A stretch of DNA of 35,725 bases from Microcaldota archaeon. GTDB lineage: Archaea > Micrarchaeota > Micrarchaeia > Micrarchaeales > Micrarchaeaceae. The translations under genes and the position numbers were made by a program. Positions within the stretch are counted from its first letter, which is position 1; every line of letters begins with the position of its first letter. The stretch spans positions 1 through 35,725 of the forward strand of contig JAJYDY010000006.1 of NCBI GenBank assembly GCA_021790455.1. The letters are read 5' to 3'. Under the pieces are notes generated by a model, which saw only the letters and a list, made by a program, of their open reading frames with translations, did no database searches and was not told the origin of the DNA. Below are positions 1 through 8,192 of the stretch, piece by piece.

Positions 1-552
1 CTCCGGACTGACTGTCTGCTGCTTGCTCTCAAGGTTCTTGACGTACTCAAAGAAAGGCGGAAGTTTTTCTGTATTTATGTACCACGCGAAGGAGAGCCAA
101 CCATTCACATTCTTCGCTATGTAATAGTTTGTTACTCCCTGGCCCTGCATAAGGTTGAGTATCCTCCTAACTGCGTTTATCTTCATATCTAGCTCCAGCG
201 CAAGCGCCTCATCAGTCTTCGGTGTTGAAAGCGCATTCAGAACATCAATCGCCCTCTTGCTTACATTCTTCTTGAGGTAAGAGATTGCAGCCTCGTTCCT
301 CGCAAGCGTTGCGATTGCGTTCTGCATCTTCTGCGGGTCATGGCGCGGTGCAGCGCTCTCTCTCCTGCTTCTTGTCCTTACCTCTTTGGCCTCCGCAGGC
401 ACTCTTTTTGTCTGCTTCAGCTGTGCATGCGTTCTTGTTCCTGCACTAACCTCTCTCGCGGTCCTTACAATCGCTTTCTCTACATGCCTTGGCTTCGCCT
501 TCTTTGATGCATGCATGATCTTTTTCGTCGATTTTTTAGCATGATTCTTCAT
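1..552 (-). CDS. tfe: Transcription factor TFE (TFIIE-alpha-like), partial; C-terminus lies beyond the left edge
   Basis: Hand translation of the minus strand is open from ATG at 552 to the window edge: MKNHAKKSTKKIMHASKKAKPRH...MQNAIATLARNEAAISYLKKNVSKRAIDVLNALSTPKTDEALALELDMKINAVRRILNLMQGQGVTNYYIAKNVNGWLSFAWYINTEKLPPFFEYVKNLESKQQ. The winged helix followed by a 'W...W' segment is typical of archaeal TFE. Absent from the ORF track because it is truncated. Confidence 0.75.
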   Translation of the reverse strand, partial: MKNHAKKSTKKIMHASKKAKPRHVEKAIVRTAREVSAGTRTHAQLKQTKRVPAEAKEVRTRSRRESAAPRHDPQKMQNAIATLARNEAAISYLKKNVSKRAIDVLNALSTPKTDEALALELDMKINAVRRILNLMQGQGVTNYYIAKNVNGWLSFAWYINTEKLPPFFEYVKNLESKQQTVSPE

Positions 553-606
553 AAAAAACACTTGACTCAATATAAAATAGGTGTTTTTCAGTATTTATAC
601 CTTCAC

Positions 607-1260
607 TTATCGCAAATTTTTTGCCTGATTTGTTTCGTTTTTGTCCTGTTGTTTTTCATCACTTTTTGCCGTGCTCATACTACTTCTCTCAAACTGCTCC
701 CTCGTCTGCCTGTTCACCAGCTCTCCAGGCCTGTAAGGCCTGTTGAGCACCAATACGTCGAAGGTAGCGCCGGTTTTAAGGTCTACTGCAACATGCCGCT
801 GCTCATTGCCAAACAAATCTATCTCAAAGACGCCGATCCTCCTGCTGAAAGTAAGGGAATAGGCCTTTTCAACAGCGCTGAACTGCTGTCCATTCTGCAG
901 TCCAATCAACCTTGCCTCGCTGTCCGCACCGAAATCCTTCATATACTTCGACAACATAGCGTCATCTTCCTTCCCAAATTCACCAAACCTATATACGAGC
1001 GCACGCCTGCTGCTCTGATTGAAGACTACCAACATCGCATCGTACACGAGGTCTGTGCAGGCAACATACCGTTTCCCCAGCGCATCGTAGCTCCCGACAT
1101 AAATCCCCTGTGCGTTCAGGTACTCGCATCCAGAATCGGAATCAAGGCGCAGCCTTGACAGGTTCTGGCGCTCCTTGAAGTTCCTTATGTACCTCTCCTT
1201 CCCAAAACCTTCCTTGCTGGCATCTTCGTCAAGAAACTTCTCGAAACTCAAAAGCACCAC
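607..1260 (-). CDS. Hypothetical protein (217 aa), GTG start
   Basis: ORF with a TATA-like AT-rich element (atatatttatatatg) just upstream on the minus strand; family not recognised. Confidence 0.6.
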   Translation of the reverse strand: MVLLSFEKFLDEDASKEGFGKERYIRNFKERQNLSRLRLDSDSGCEYLNAQGIYVGSYDALGKRYVACTDLVYDAMLVVFNQSSRRALVYRFGEFGKEDDAMLSKYMKDFGADSEARLIGLQNGQQFSAVEKAYSLTFSRRIGVFEIDLFGNEQRHVAVDLKTGATFDVLVLNRPYRPGELVNRQTREQFERSSMSTAKSDEKQQDKNETNQAKNLR

Positions 1261-1380
1261 CTACATATATAAATATATCCCTGTCTAAATGTATCAGAAA
1301 GGCAGGCGCTAATCTTTAGCATTTAAGCTTATTATAGCTATTTGAGCGCCTTACGAAAAGCTTGATTTTCACGTGAATAC

Positions 1381-1953
1381 ATGAAGATAGATGCAATAGA
1401 GGCAACAGGCAACGCGCTTAAGTTTACTCTCAAGGATGCAATACCAGGATATGCGAATGCGGTGAGGAGGGCAGGAGCGCTGGTTCCGACGTTCGCCATC
1501 GACAAGGTAACTGTGTACGAGAACACGAGCGCGATGTTCGACGAGTACATTGCTCATAGGATAGGCATGGTCCCAATTAAAACACCAACGAAGGGTTACT
1601 CAGAGGAGGATGAAGTCATTTTCAACCTCGACGCGACAGGCCCCAAGGTTGTTTACTCAAGGGAGCTAGAGACAAGCGACAAGGACATCAGGGTCGCGAA
1701 TGAGGAGATTCCACTGATAAAGCTCGGAGAAGGCCAGCGAGTGAGGCTCGAAGGCAAGGCACTTCTTGGAACAGCGAGCAGGCACGCAAAATTCCAGGCA
1801 GGCCTCGTGACTTACGAGCAGAAGAACGACACCACATATGACTTTTACGTTGAAGGTTTTGGCCAGATGCCACCCAAAGAAATAGTTAATAAGGCTTTTG
1901 AGGTAATAAAAGAGGAGCTCAAGGAGCTGGAGAAGGAAGCAAAGAAACTATAA
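1381..1953 (+). CDS. rpoD: DNA-directed RNA polymerase subunit D (Rpo3)
   Basis: Sequence resembles archaeal Rpo3 (NAVRRAGALVPTFAIDKVTVYENTSAMFDEYIAHRIGMVPI); sits upstream of L18e-L13-S9-RpoN as in other archaea. Confidence 0.95.
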   Translation: MKIDAIEATGNALKFTLKDAIPGYANAVRRAGALVPTFAIDKVTVYENTSAMFDEYIAHRIGMVPIKTPTKGYSEEDEVIFNLDATGPKVVYSRELETSDKDIRVANEEIPLIKLGEGQRVRLEGKALLGTASRHAKFQAGLVTYEQKNDTTYDFYVEGFGQMPPKEIVNKAFEVIKEELKELEKEAKKL

Positions 1954-1962
1954 CCTTTACAG

Positions 1963-2047
1963 GCGGGGATGGCAGAGTTTGGCCAAATGCGCTGGGTTGA
2001 GGGCTCAGTGTCGTAGGACTGCGTGAGTTCAAATCTCACTCCCCGCA
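1963..2047 (+). tRNA. tRNA-Leu(GAG)
   Basis: Acceptor GCGGGGA/TCCCCGC, anticodon arm CTGGG-TTGAGGG-CTCAG with GAG anticodon, long variable arm, T-arm GTGAG-TTCAAAT-CTCAC, discriminator A; no intron. Confidence 0.93.
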
Positions 2048-2070
2048 TATAATATTAAATAAGTGAAAAG

Positions 2071-2415
2071 ATGGCAAACGAAAAGAGGAATGTAAGCGAA
2101 TGGCTCGCTGTGCTCAGCGAGGCATCGAGAGGGAAGCACTACCCTGCGCTCTACAAGAGAGTCTACATCCTCCTCTCGGCCCCGTCGAGACGCAGGAATG
2201 CGGTCAGCCTCGAGAAGCTGAGAAAGCACACGAGCGCAGACGAGAACGTCATAGTGCCAAGGAAGATTCTCGGCACGGGGAAGATAGACCACAAAGTGCG
2301 GATTGCAGCACTCGAGTTCTCCTCAAGCGCCAAGGCGTCGCTGCAGGCTGCGGGATGTGAGTTCGTTGACATAAAGGAGATGGTGAAGAGGGACAAGGTG
2401 CGCCTTATAGTGTGA
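2071..2415 (+). CDS. rpl18e: 50S ribosomal protein L18e
   Basis: Protein sequence (RRRNAVSLEKLRKHTSADENVIVPRKILGTGKIDHKVRIAALEFSSSAK) and synteny. Confidence 0.93.
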   Translation: MANEKRNVSEWLAVLSEASRGKHYPALYKRVYILLSAPSRRRNAVSLEKLRKHTSADENVIVPRKILGTGKIDHKVRIAALEFSSSAKASLQAAGCEFVDIKEMVKRDKVRLIV

Positions 2416-2867
2416 TGCTCATGAAGGACATGAAAATGGATATTGTATACGATGGGAAGGGCAAGATCCTCGGCAGGCTTGCAAGCACTGTTGCGAAGCA
2501 GCTCCTGCTCGGGAAGAACGTCGCAGTCGTAAACGCGGAGCAGTGCATAATAAGTGGAGATAGGAAGGGCATAGTTGCCAAGTACAAAGTCAGGGTTGAC
2601 ATAATAGAGAAGGCGAACCCGGAGCACTCTCCCTACTGGCCGAGAAGGTCAGACCTGCTTGTCAAGAGGGTGATAAGGGGCATGCTCCCATACCACAAGA
2701 AAGCTACGGGAAAAGTGGCTTACAAGAAGCTGCGCGTATACATAGGGATTCCAGACTCGCTAAAGGATGCAAAGCCTGTGGAGATAGAATCGAAGAACCC
2801 CAAGGAGCTCTACGTAAGCTACATGACTGTTTCAGAGGTTTCAAAACTATTGGGATACAACAAGTGA
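2412..2867 (+). CDS. rpl13: 50S ribosomal protein L13 (uL13); the start may be an internal ATG
   Basis: GKGKILGRLASTVAKQLLLGKNVAVVNAEQCIISGDR...RGMLPYHKKATGKVAYKKLRVYIGIPD. Confidence 0.93.
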   Translation: MMLMKDMKMDIVYDGKGKILGRLASTVAKQLLLGKNVAVVNAEQCIISGDRKGIVAKYKVRVDIIEKANPEHSPYWPRRSDLLVKRVIRGMLPYHKKATGKVAYKKLRVYIGIPDSLKDAKPVEIESKNPKELYVSYMTVSEVSKLLGYNK

Positions 2868-2871
2868 TGTT

Positions 2872-3390
2872 ATGACGGAAGCACAGCAGCAGGCGCAGGC
2901 AATTACACAAACATCAGCGCAAGCAGCACCGGCAGACGAGAAGAAGAGGGCTCCTGCGAAGAGGAAGGCGCAGAAGAAAGGGGAGAAGATAATCATAGCC
3001 AAGAGCAAGAGGAAGACCTCCATCGCAAGAGCCTACATAAAAAAAGGGAAGGGAATAATCAGGATAAACGGGAAGAGCATAGACGCGCTCGAATTCAGCG
3101 TGATAAGAGACATGATTATGGAGCCGCTCGCGATTTCAAACACAGCAAGGGACATCTCAAAGAGAGTTGACATACGCGTAAATGTCCATGGAGGAGGGGT
3201 CAGCTCGCAGATGCAGGCCATTCGGGGCGCTATAGCCCGCGGATTTGTGGAATATTCCGGCAGCGAGGCGCTAAAGACAGAGCTGATGGATTATGACAGG
3301 ACGCTTATAGTTGACGATCCGAGAAGGGTCGAGCCAAAGAAATTCAAGGGACCAAAGGCAAGGGCGAGATTCCAGACCTCATACAGATAA
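2872..3390 (+). CDS. rps9: 30S ribosomal protein S9 (uS9) with an Ala/Gln/Lys-rich N-terminal extension
   Basis: C-terminal KFKGPKARARFQTSYR, core KRKTSIARAYIKKGKGIIRINGKSID. Confidence 0.95.
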   Translation: MTEAQQQAQAITQTSAQAAPADEKKRAPAKRKAQKKGEKIIIAKSKRKTSIARAYIKKGKGIIRINGKSIDALEFSVIRDMIMEPLAISNTARDISKRVDIRVNVHGGGVSSQMQAIRGAIARGFVEYSGSEALKTELMDYDRTLIVDDPRRVEPKKFKGPKARARFQTSYR

Positions 3391-3401
3391 TAGTGATATA
3401 A

Positions 3402-3602
3402 ATGATGATGCCTGTGCGATGTTTCACGTGCGGAAAGGTAGTCGCAGACAAGTGGGAGGAGTACGACAAGCGCGTCAACAAGGACAAGGAAGATGCGGCG
3501 AAGGTCCTCGACGAGCTCGGCTTCACTCGCTACTGCTGCAGGCGCATGTTCGTAAGCAATATAGAGCTCATAGACGAATTCATAACCCTCAACAGAAAGT
3601 GA
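3402..3602 (+). CDS. rpoN: DNA-directed RNA polymerase subunit N (Rpo10)
   Basis: [19 protein letters not shown]...[25 protein letters not shown] with CxxC and CC zinc ligands. Confidence 0.97.
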   Translation: MMMPVRCFTCGKVVADKWEEYDKRVNKDKEDAAKVLDELGFTRYCCRRMFVSNIELIDEFITLNRK

Positions 3603-3635
3603 TGTTTTAATAATATGATAGAAAAAGATAAGGCA

Positions 3636-3723
3636 GGGGCCATCTGCTAGTCTGGTAGGCTTCGGGCATGGGGTGCCTGAGACCCGAGTTCAAAAGCAAT
3701 GGCTGAAAATCTCGGTGGCCCCA
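3636..3723 (+). tRNA. tRNA-Pro(GGG) with a 15-nt intron in the T-loop (3695..3709)
   Basis: Acceptor GGGGCCA/TGGCCCC, anticodon loop ATGGGGT in stem CGGGC/GCCTG, T-stem CCGAG/CTCGG; T-loop reads TTCAAA[AGCAATGGCTGAAAA]T; discriminator A. Confidence 0.9.
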
Positions 3724-3748
3724 AATTTAAAGATGCACCGAAAAGGAA

Positions 3749-4483
3749 GTGAAGCTAATGGAAGAGGAGATCAAGGAAAATGAAGGAAACGAACTGGCAC
3801 AGGATGCCGACATCGAGAGCGCAGAAGCTCCAGAAAAGGGAAGCAGCGCAGGAGAGAACGGCCTTCTGGCCGGGCAGAACGATTATCTGGAAGTGGGAGT
3901 GCACATCGCGACAAAAGTTAAGAGTGCAGGAATGAAGCGATTCATCTACAAAGTCAGGGAAGACGGGCTCTATCTGCTGGACCTGAAGACCATAGATCAG
4001 AAGATAAGGGTAGCCGCTTCGATGATCGCAAGGTACGACCCAAAGGACGTAGTAGTGACGGCTTCTAGGATATACGCGATAGTCGCCGCGGAGAAGTTCG
4101 CGAACATAATAGGCGCGAAGTTCATAAAGGGAAGAGTCACTCCAGGTACGTTCACAAACCCGCACAGGACCGACTACATGGAGTCGAAGCTGATAATGAT
4201 TAGCGATTCAAGGAACGAGAAGCAGGCGATAAAGGAGGCAAGCATGAAGAACATACCGATAGTCGCGCTAAGCGACACCGATAATTCGACAAAGTTTGTG
4301 GACCTGATAGTTCCGGCGAATAACAGGGGAAGAAGATCGCTAGCATTCATCTATTACCTCATCGCAAGGGAGGTGCTCAAGGCGAGGGGCGACATAAAAG
4401 AAAACTCTGAATTCAAATACAGCCTTGATGAGTTCGAGGCGAAGAGCGAAGGAAGACCTGCAGTGCAGCAGATGCAGCAATAA
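3749..4483 (+). CDS. rps2: 30S ribosomal protein S2 (uS2) with an acidic N-terminal extension
   Basis: GTFTNPHRTDYMESKLIMISDSRNEKQAIKEASMKNIPIVALSDTDNSTKFVDLIVPANNRGRRSLAFIYYLIAREVLKARG. Confidence 0.96.
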   Translation: MKLMEEEIKENEGNELAQDADIESAEAPEKGSSAGENGLLAGQNDYLEVGVHIATKVKSAGMKRFIYKVREDGLYLLDLKTIDQKIRVAASMIARYDPKDVVVTASRIYAIVAAEKFANIIGAKFIKGRVTPGTFTNPHRTDYMESKLIMISDSRNEKQAIKEASMKNIPIVALSDTDNSTKFVDLIVPANNRGRRSLAFIYYLIAREVLKARGDIKENSEFKYSLDEFEAKSEGRPAVQQMQQ

Positions 4484-4692
4484 CACTGCACCCTATTTTA
4501 ATCCTAAAACCTCGCAACGGAGCGCCGATGAAATTTGTGGGTGAAAGCCTCGACAGAGGCGTCCGCGTCTCGTTGCGATGCAGCGCACCTTTCACTGCGC
4601 TACAATACTATATGGCAGCCGGAAATACTTATGCTTTCTCCAAGTATATACGCATTTCTGGCCAGTTGCACTGCTGTCAAACATCTCATCAG

Positions 4693-5565
4693 CTAGATTC
4701 CGACGTAGAATATTGGTGCCGCGAGGAACGCGATGAGAGCTATCCCCATTCCAGCAAGGCTCAGGTTCCTGGAAAGATCAAAGAACTTCCTGTTATCCCT
4801 CCCGCCAAGGTAGCCAAAAGCCACGAATGCGAACATTAGGTTGGCAATCGTGACGAGAGCGAGGTATAAGAAATTATACTTGAAAGGGAAGTCATAGAAA
4901 AATAGGAAGATGCCCATCCCTATCGCCTCAACGTAGAGGATCAGTGCGATAGTCGCAGATTTCTTTACACCAATGTACCTTATCAAGTTCCTTGCACCCC
5001 TCACCTTCATATCTCCAGACCTGTCCCGTATCATTCCATGTATCTCTCGCGCGAGCCCGCTGGAGAATACCACGAATGAGATTAGCACTATGCTTATGCT
5101 TATCGTGCTGGATACGACTATGTTCCCGAAGATGAATGGGATGACCATGGAGAAGGCGACATAGACATTGCCGACAAGCAGCATGTCCTTCATCTTCTGT
5201 GCGTACAGATAAGCGAGGCCTGCGAAGACGAGCGCGATGATAAACACATACCTGTTGATGAACGCACTCGCGGCTATTCCGATTGCAAAGCTTGCTATGG
5301 CGACGTAATATGCGCTCCTCCTGCTTATTGCGCCTGACACTATCGGCCTATCCGTGCGCTTGTTCGCCTTGTCGGTCTCAACGTCAAAGTAGTCGTTGAT
5401 TGCAAATGCGCCCATGCTGACAAAGAAGGGCGTGATCAGCGACAGCGCGAATACAGGAAGCTGCGGTATGCCGCCGCTTATCAACTCTGCGGCAACCACA
5501 GCTATTATCAGAAGCAGCGAATGCTCTATGCGCGTCAACTTTGCCACTGCGCTCAAAAAGCTCAT
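4693..5565 (-). CDS. UbiA-family prenyltransferase, likely digeranylgeranylglyceryl phosphate synthase
   Basis: Polytopic; motifs NDYFDVETDKANKRTDRPIVSGAISRR and a second Asp-rich region typical of archaeal UbiA lipid enzymes. Confidence 0.85.
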   Translation of the reverse strand: MSFLSAVAKLTRIEHSLLLIIAVVAAELISGGIPQLPVFALSLITPFFVSMGAFAINDYFDVETDKANKRTDRPIVSGAISRRSAYYVAIASFAIGIAASAFINRYVFIIALVFAGLAYLYAQKMKDMLLVGNVYVAFSMVIPFIFGNIVVSSTISISIVLISFVVFSSGLAREIHGMIRDRSGDMKVRGARNLIRYIGVKKSATIALILYVEAIGMGIFLFFYDFPFKYNFLYLALVTIANLMFAFVAFGYLGGRDNRKFFDLSRNLSLAGMGIALIAFLAAPIFYVGI

Positions 5566-5572
5566 GGTAGAC

Positions 5573-7405
5573 TTATACAGAGTCCGCTTTAAAATTGTTG
5601 TGCTTGGCAGGAATAATTAGCCCCGATGAGGTGAAAATCCTGGCGAGCGTGTCCAGTTCTCCGAATTTTAGTATATGAATGTTGCCTCTGCTGAAGTTTC
5701 TTACATATCTCTCATAGTGCTCGTCCGCGACGAACACATAGACCTCCCTGTAGGCGATAGCCCTCCTATCTAGCATCTCGCGAGTGCTATCGTCCGACTT
5801 GCTTCCGGTTTCGTATTCGACCGCCGCTTTCCAGCCGCACCCGAACCCGATTATGTCGGGCTTGTTGGTGCCATTCACGGTTATCACATTCGGCATGCCT
5901 AGGTTCCTCAGCCCGTCGGATATCTTCCTCACATAAACCTCGTGCTGAACCGAGAGGTTTCCCCTGCTTGCCATGCACCAGAGCTCGTCCCTTCCCTCTT
6001 CCTTCCACTGCAATGTGTCAATTCTCTTATCAGAAATAAGCTCGTCAAGCCGCCCACCAGCTTCCTTCCCTAATTTCCCGATGAGCGCCTCCCTGGTTGT
6101 AGGCCTGTACGCGAACGAAAGGATGTTGTCGACAAGCTCCCTCTCCTTTTCATCCTTCACTGATCCAAGTTCCGAAAGTTTTGATATGACCTCCGCCGCA
6201 GTCTCAGTTTTTACCAGCGCAGGCGCGGAGAAGCCAGCCTTCATCATTAGCGCCTCGTGCTTTCCAAGGCCCATCATCCTCTGCCGCACCCTATCCATTA
6301 TCTCTCTATGGCCTCCGCCGAGCAGACCAGCGACATAATCAACCTCGTCCGGCTCCCTCGAGTAAAAACTTATGAATGTTGATGCGTTTGCAACTATTTG
6401 CCTGTCAAGGTTGTTTGCCGAGTGGGTGGCCACTATAAGGCCTACGCCATATTTCCTGCCCTCCTCTATAAGCCGCCTTATCAACTCCCCCGCTCCATTC
6501 CCGCTGCCTATCAGGAACTGTGCTTCATCTATCATTATGTAGTGGCGCACCCCCTTCTCCTTCTCGTTATCTTTCATCGACGCGTAGAGCCTTTTCAGCA
6601 GTTCGCTGATATATATCGTGCGCGCCTCCTTGTTCTTCAGCTTCGCAAGGGAAAAGGAGAGAATGGAGTTCTTCAGATCTTCAATAGAGATAAAGTCACC
6701 ATTGAATGCAGGGCAGTTCAAAGGAAGGAACTTGCTGCGCATGCTGCGCAGGCCCTGGCGTTCCGTGGCGCTTTTCGAGAGTTTTAGGAAGACCGTAAGC
6801 TCGTCAACAAGGTCCGAGATTGTAGGCGTGTGTTTTATCACCTTTGCCGTCTTGCTCGGCGCGCCCATTTTTCGGTAGGTGTACCAAAGGCATATCGCAA
6901 GAAGCGCCGATTGAAGGTTTCCAAGGTTGTAGACATCGGTGAACAGGTTCGTGAGGTCGTTTATCCTGTCTGCAACGCTCATCCCGTCTAGCGCGAATAC
7001 GTTTATTCCGGCATGGACTGCACTGAGCACTTTCCCGCCCGCACTTTTTATTACATCACCATGCTCGTTGTGAACATCGAATACCATCATCTTCCTTCCT
7101 GCCCCGCAGATCTCGAATATCAACGACTTGCAGAGGGTGCTCTTTCCATAGCCGCTCATCCCTACTATCAGGATATGGGGATTCGGCTCCTTCTCAAGGT
7201 CGAGCACGGCCTCTCCAGAATGCGGCTTCCAGCACCATTCGCGCATGGAATTCGCCGTCGCGAAACCGCTCCCGGCGCGTCTCATTGCCTGCACTCTCTT
7301 TTCTACGAGCCTTTCAGCAAACCTTCCTACTGTTATCGTGCCTGCGTCAGCAGGCTTTTCCCTATTGCCCATCATTAGTTTTACAAATTTTTGTATATCA
7401 AACAT
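5573..7405 (-). CDS. HerA/VirB4-like P-loop ATPase with a C-terminal restriction-endonuclease-like region
   Basis: Walker A GMSGYGKST, Walker B YIMIDEAQ, sensor-like IVATHSANNLDRQI; C-terminal PDIIGFGCGWKAAVEYETGSK...REVYVFVADEHYERYV resembles a PD-(D/E)XK fold. Start reassigned from 7522 to ATG 7405 (MFDIQKF), preceded by AGGTGAT and a TATA box. Confidence 0.75.
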   Translation of the reverse strand: MFDIQKFVKLMMGNREKPADAGTITVGRFAERLVEKRVQAMRRAGSGFATANSMREWCWKPHSGEAVLDLEKEPNPHILIVGMSGYGKSTLCKSLIFEICGAGRKMMVFDVHNEHGDVIKSAGGKVLSAVHAGINVFALDGMSVADRINDLTNLFTDVYNLGNLQSALLAICLWYTYRKMGAPSKTAKVIKHTPTISDLVDELTVFLKLSKSATERQGLRSMRSKFLPLNCPAFNGDFISIEDLKNSILSFSLAKLKNKEARTIYISELLKRLYASMKDNEKEKGVRHYIMIDEAQFLIGSGNGAGELIRRLIEEGRKYGVGLIVATHSANNLDRQIVANASTFISFYSREPDEVDYVAGLLGGGHREIMDRVRQRMMGLGKHEALMMKAGFSAPALVKTETAAEVISKLSELGSVKDEKERELVDNILSFAYRPTTREALIGKLGKEAGGRLDELISDKRIDTLQWKEEGRDELWCMASRGNLSVQHEVYVRKISDGLRNLGMPNVITVNGTNKPDIIGFGCGWKAAVEYETGSKSDDSTREMLDRRAIAYREVYVFVADEHYERYVRNFSRGNIHILKFGELDTLARIFTSSGLIIPAKHNNFKADSV

Positions 7406-7445
7406 AAAATCACCTGTTAAAAGGAAAGTGCGCGAACTGCCAAGC

Positions 7446-7457
7446 CTTATAAATATT
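7446..7457. promoter_or_regulatory. TATA-like element between divergent tRNA-Ser (+) and HerA-like gene (-)
   Basis: ccttataaatatt lies about 25 nt upstream of the tRNA-Ser 5' end and reads aatatttataagg on the minus strand about 45 nt upstream of ATG 7405. Confidence 0.5.
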
Positions 7458-7477
7458 GGTCGGTAAATCATTAGCGT

Positions 7478-7620
7478 GCCAGGGTGGCAGAATCCGGTAA
7501 TGCGCCGGTCTTGAGTTTTCAAAACATCAAGAGCTGATTAGTGATGCAAAAAGAAAACCGGCGCCCCTCGGGGCTTTAGGGTTCAAAAGCAGAAACCTGC
7601 TGAAATTCCCTACCCTGGCG
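7478..7620 (+). tRNA. tRNA-Ser(UGA) with two introns: anticodon loop 37/38 (about 7516..7555, 40 nt) and T-loop 59/60 (7588..7606, 19 nt)
   Basis: Acceptor GCCAGGG/CCCTGGC, discriminator G, anticodon stem CCGGT/ACCGG with CTTGAG + intron + A, variable arm CGCCCCTCGGGGC, T-stem TAGGG/CCCTA, T-loop TTCAAA[AGCAGAAACCTGCTGAAAT]T. Confidence 0.9.
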
Positions 7621-7686
7621 TACGACGTTTGCGATAGCTGTAGCTATCTACAAATATCCGGAAAGGCGAGTTGATCTATCGAGAAA

Positions 7687-8068
7687 ATGTCCTCACCAAA
7701 CCTGGTTACCACCCAGCGTAGGGGAGTCCCCAGCAGAATGGGAGAATAGCGCCCCGCACACAGGCGCCAGAGCAAGTAGCGCATGGCTGGATTATGGGGC
7801 AGCAGGGGCGCCAACACCTTGGTTCGAAGAGCTCAAAAGCGGATTTCAGGACCTTGCGGGCAGGCTTGGCAGGATAGCCGCATGCGCGAGCGCACTGCAG
7901 AGCGCAAAGCAGAAGATAGGGCAGTATCTCGAAGAGGAGAAGTCGCGTGCGAAGCTGGGGGCAGGGACCGGGGAGAGCACCGATGACTATTTCAAGGGAG
8001 CAATGGCCAGGCTAGACTCTATACTCAGAAAAGCGCCAACATCGTCGCAAAATGGCGACAAGAGTTAA
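7687..8068 (+). CDS. Hypothetical helical protein; reading frame uncertain (possible frameshift near 7720-7746)
   Basis: The frame ending at TAA 8066-8068 is open for over 130 codons and reads protein-like (...SSAWLDYGAAGAPTPWFEELKSGFQDLAGRLGRIAACASALQSAKQKIGQYLEEEKSRAKLGAGTGESTDDYFKGAMARLDSILRKAPTSSQNGDKS*). It has no good start codon. ATG at 7687 is in another frame that ends at TAG near 7746. Confidence 0.4.
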
Positions 8069-8192
8069 CCTGTTTGTATTGCGCCGGTAAACGCACTTTC
8101 AGCATTCTTGTGAACATTCCCCTTTAAATATCTTCCATTCAAGGGTGCAAAGAATATTATTAGGAGCAAAAGATATCAGCCCTTTCCCTGCT

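Noticed and set aside
511-1158. Plus-strand 215-aa ORF
   Set aside because: Antisense to the 217-aa minus-strand ORF and overlaps the start of TFE; composition not protein-like.
4500-4620. C/D box or H/ACA sRNA call for the hairpin region after rps2
   Set aside because: The C-like cgatgaaa lacks a matching CUGA D box, and the ACA after TGCGCT has the wrong spacing; kept only as an unclassified structured candidate.
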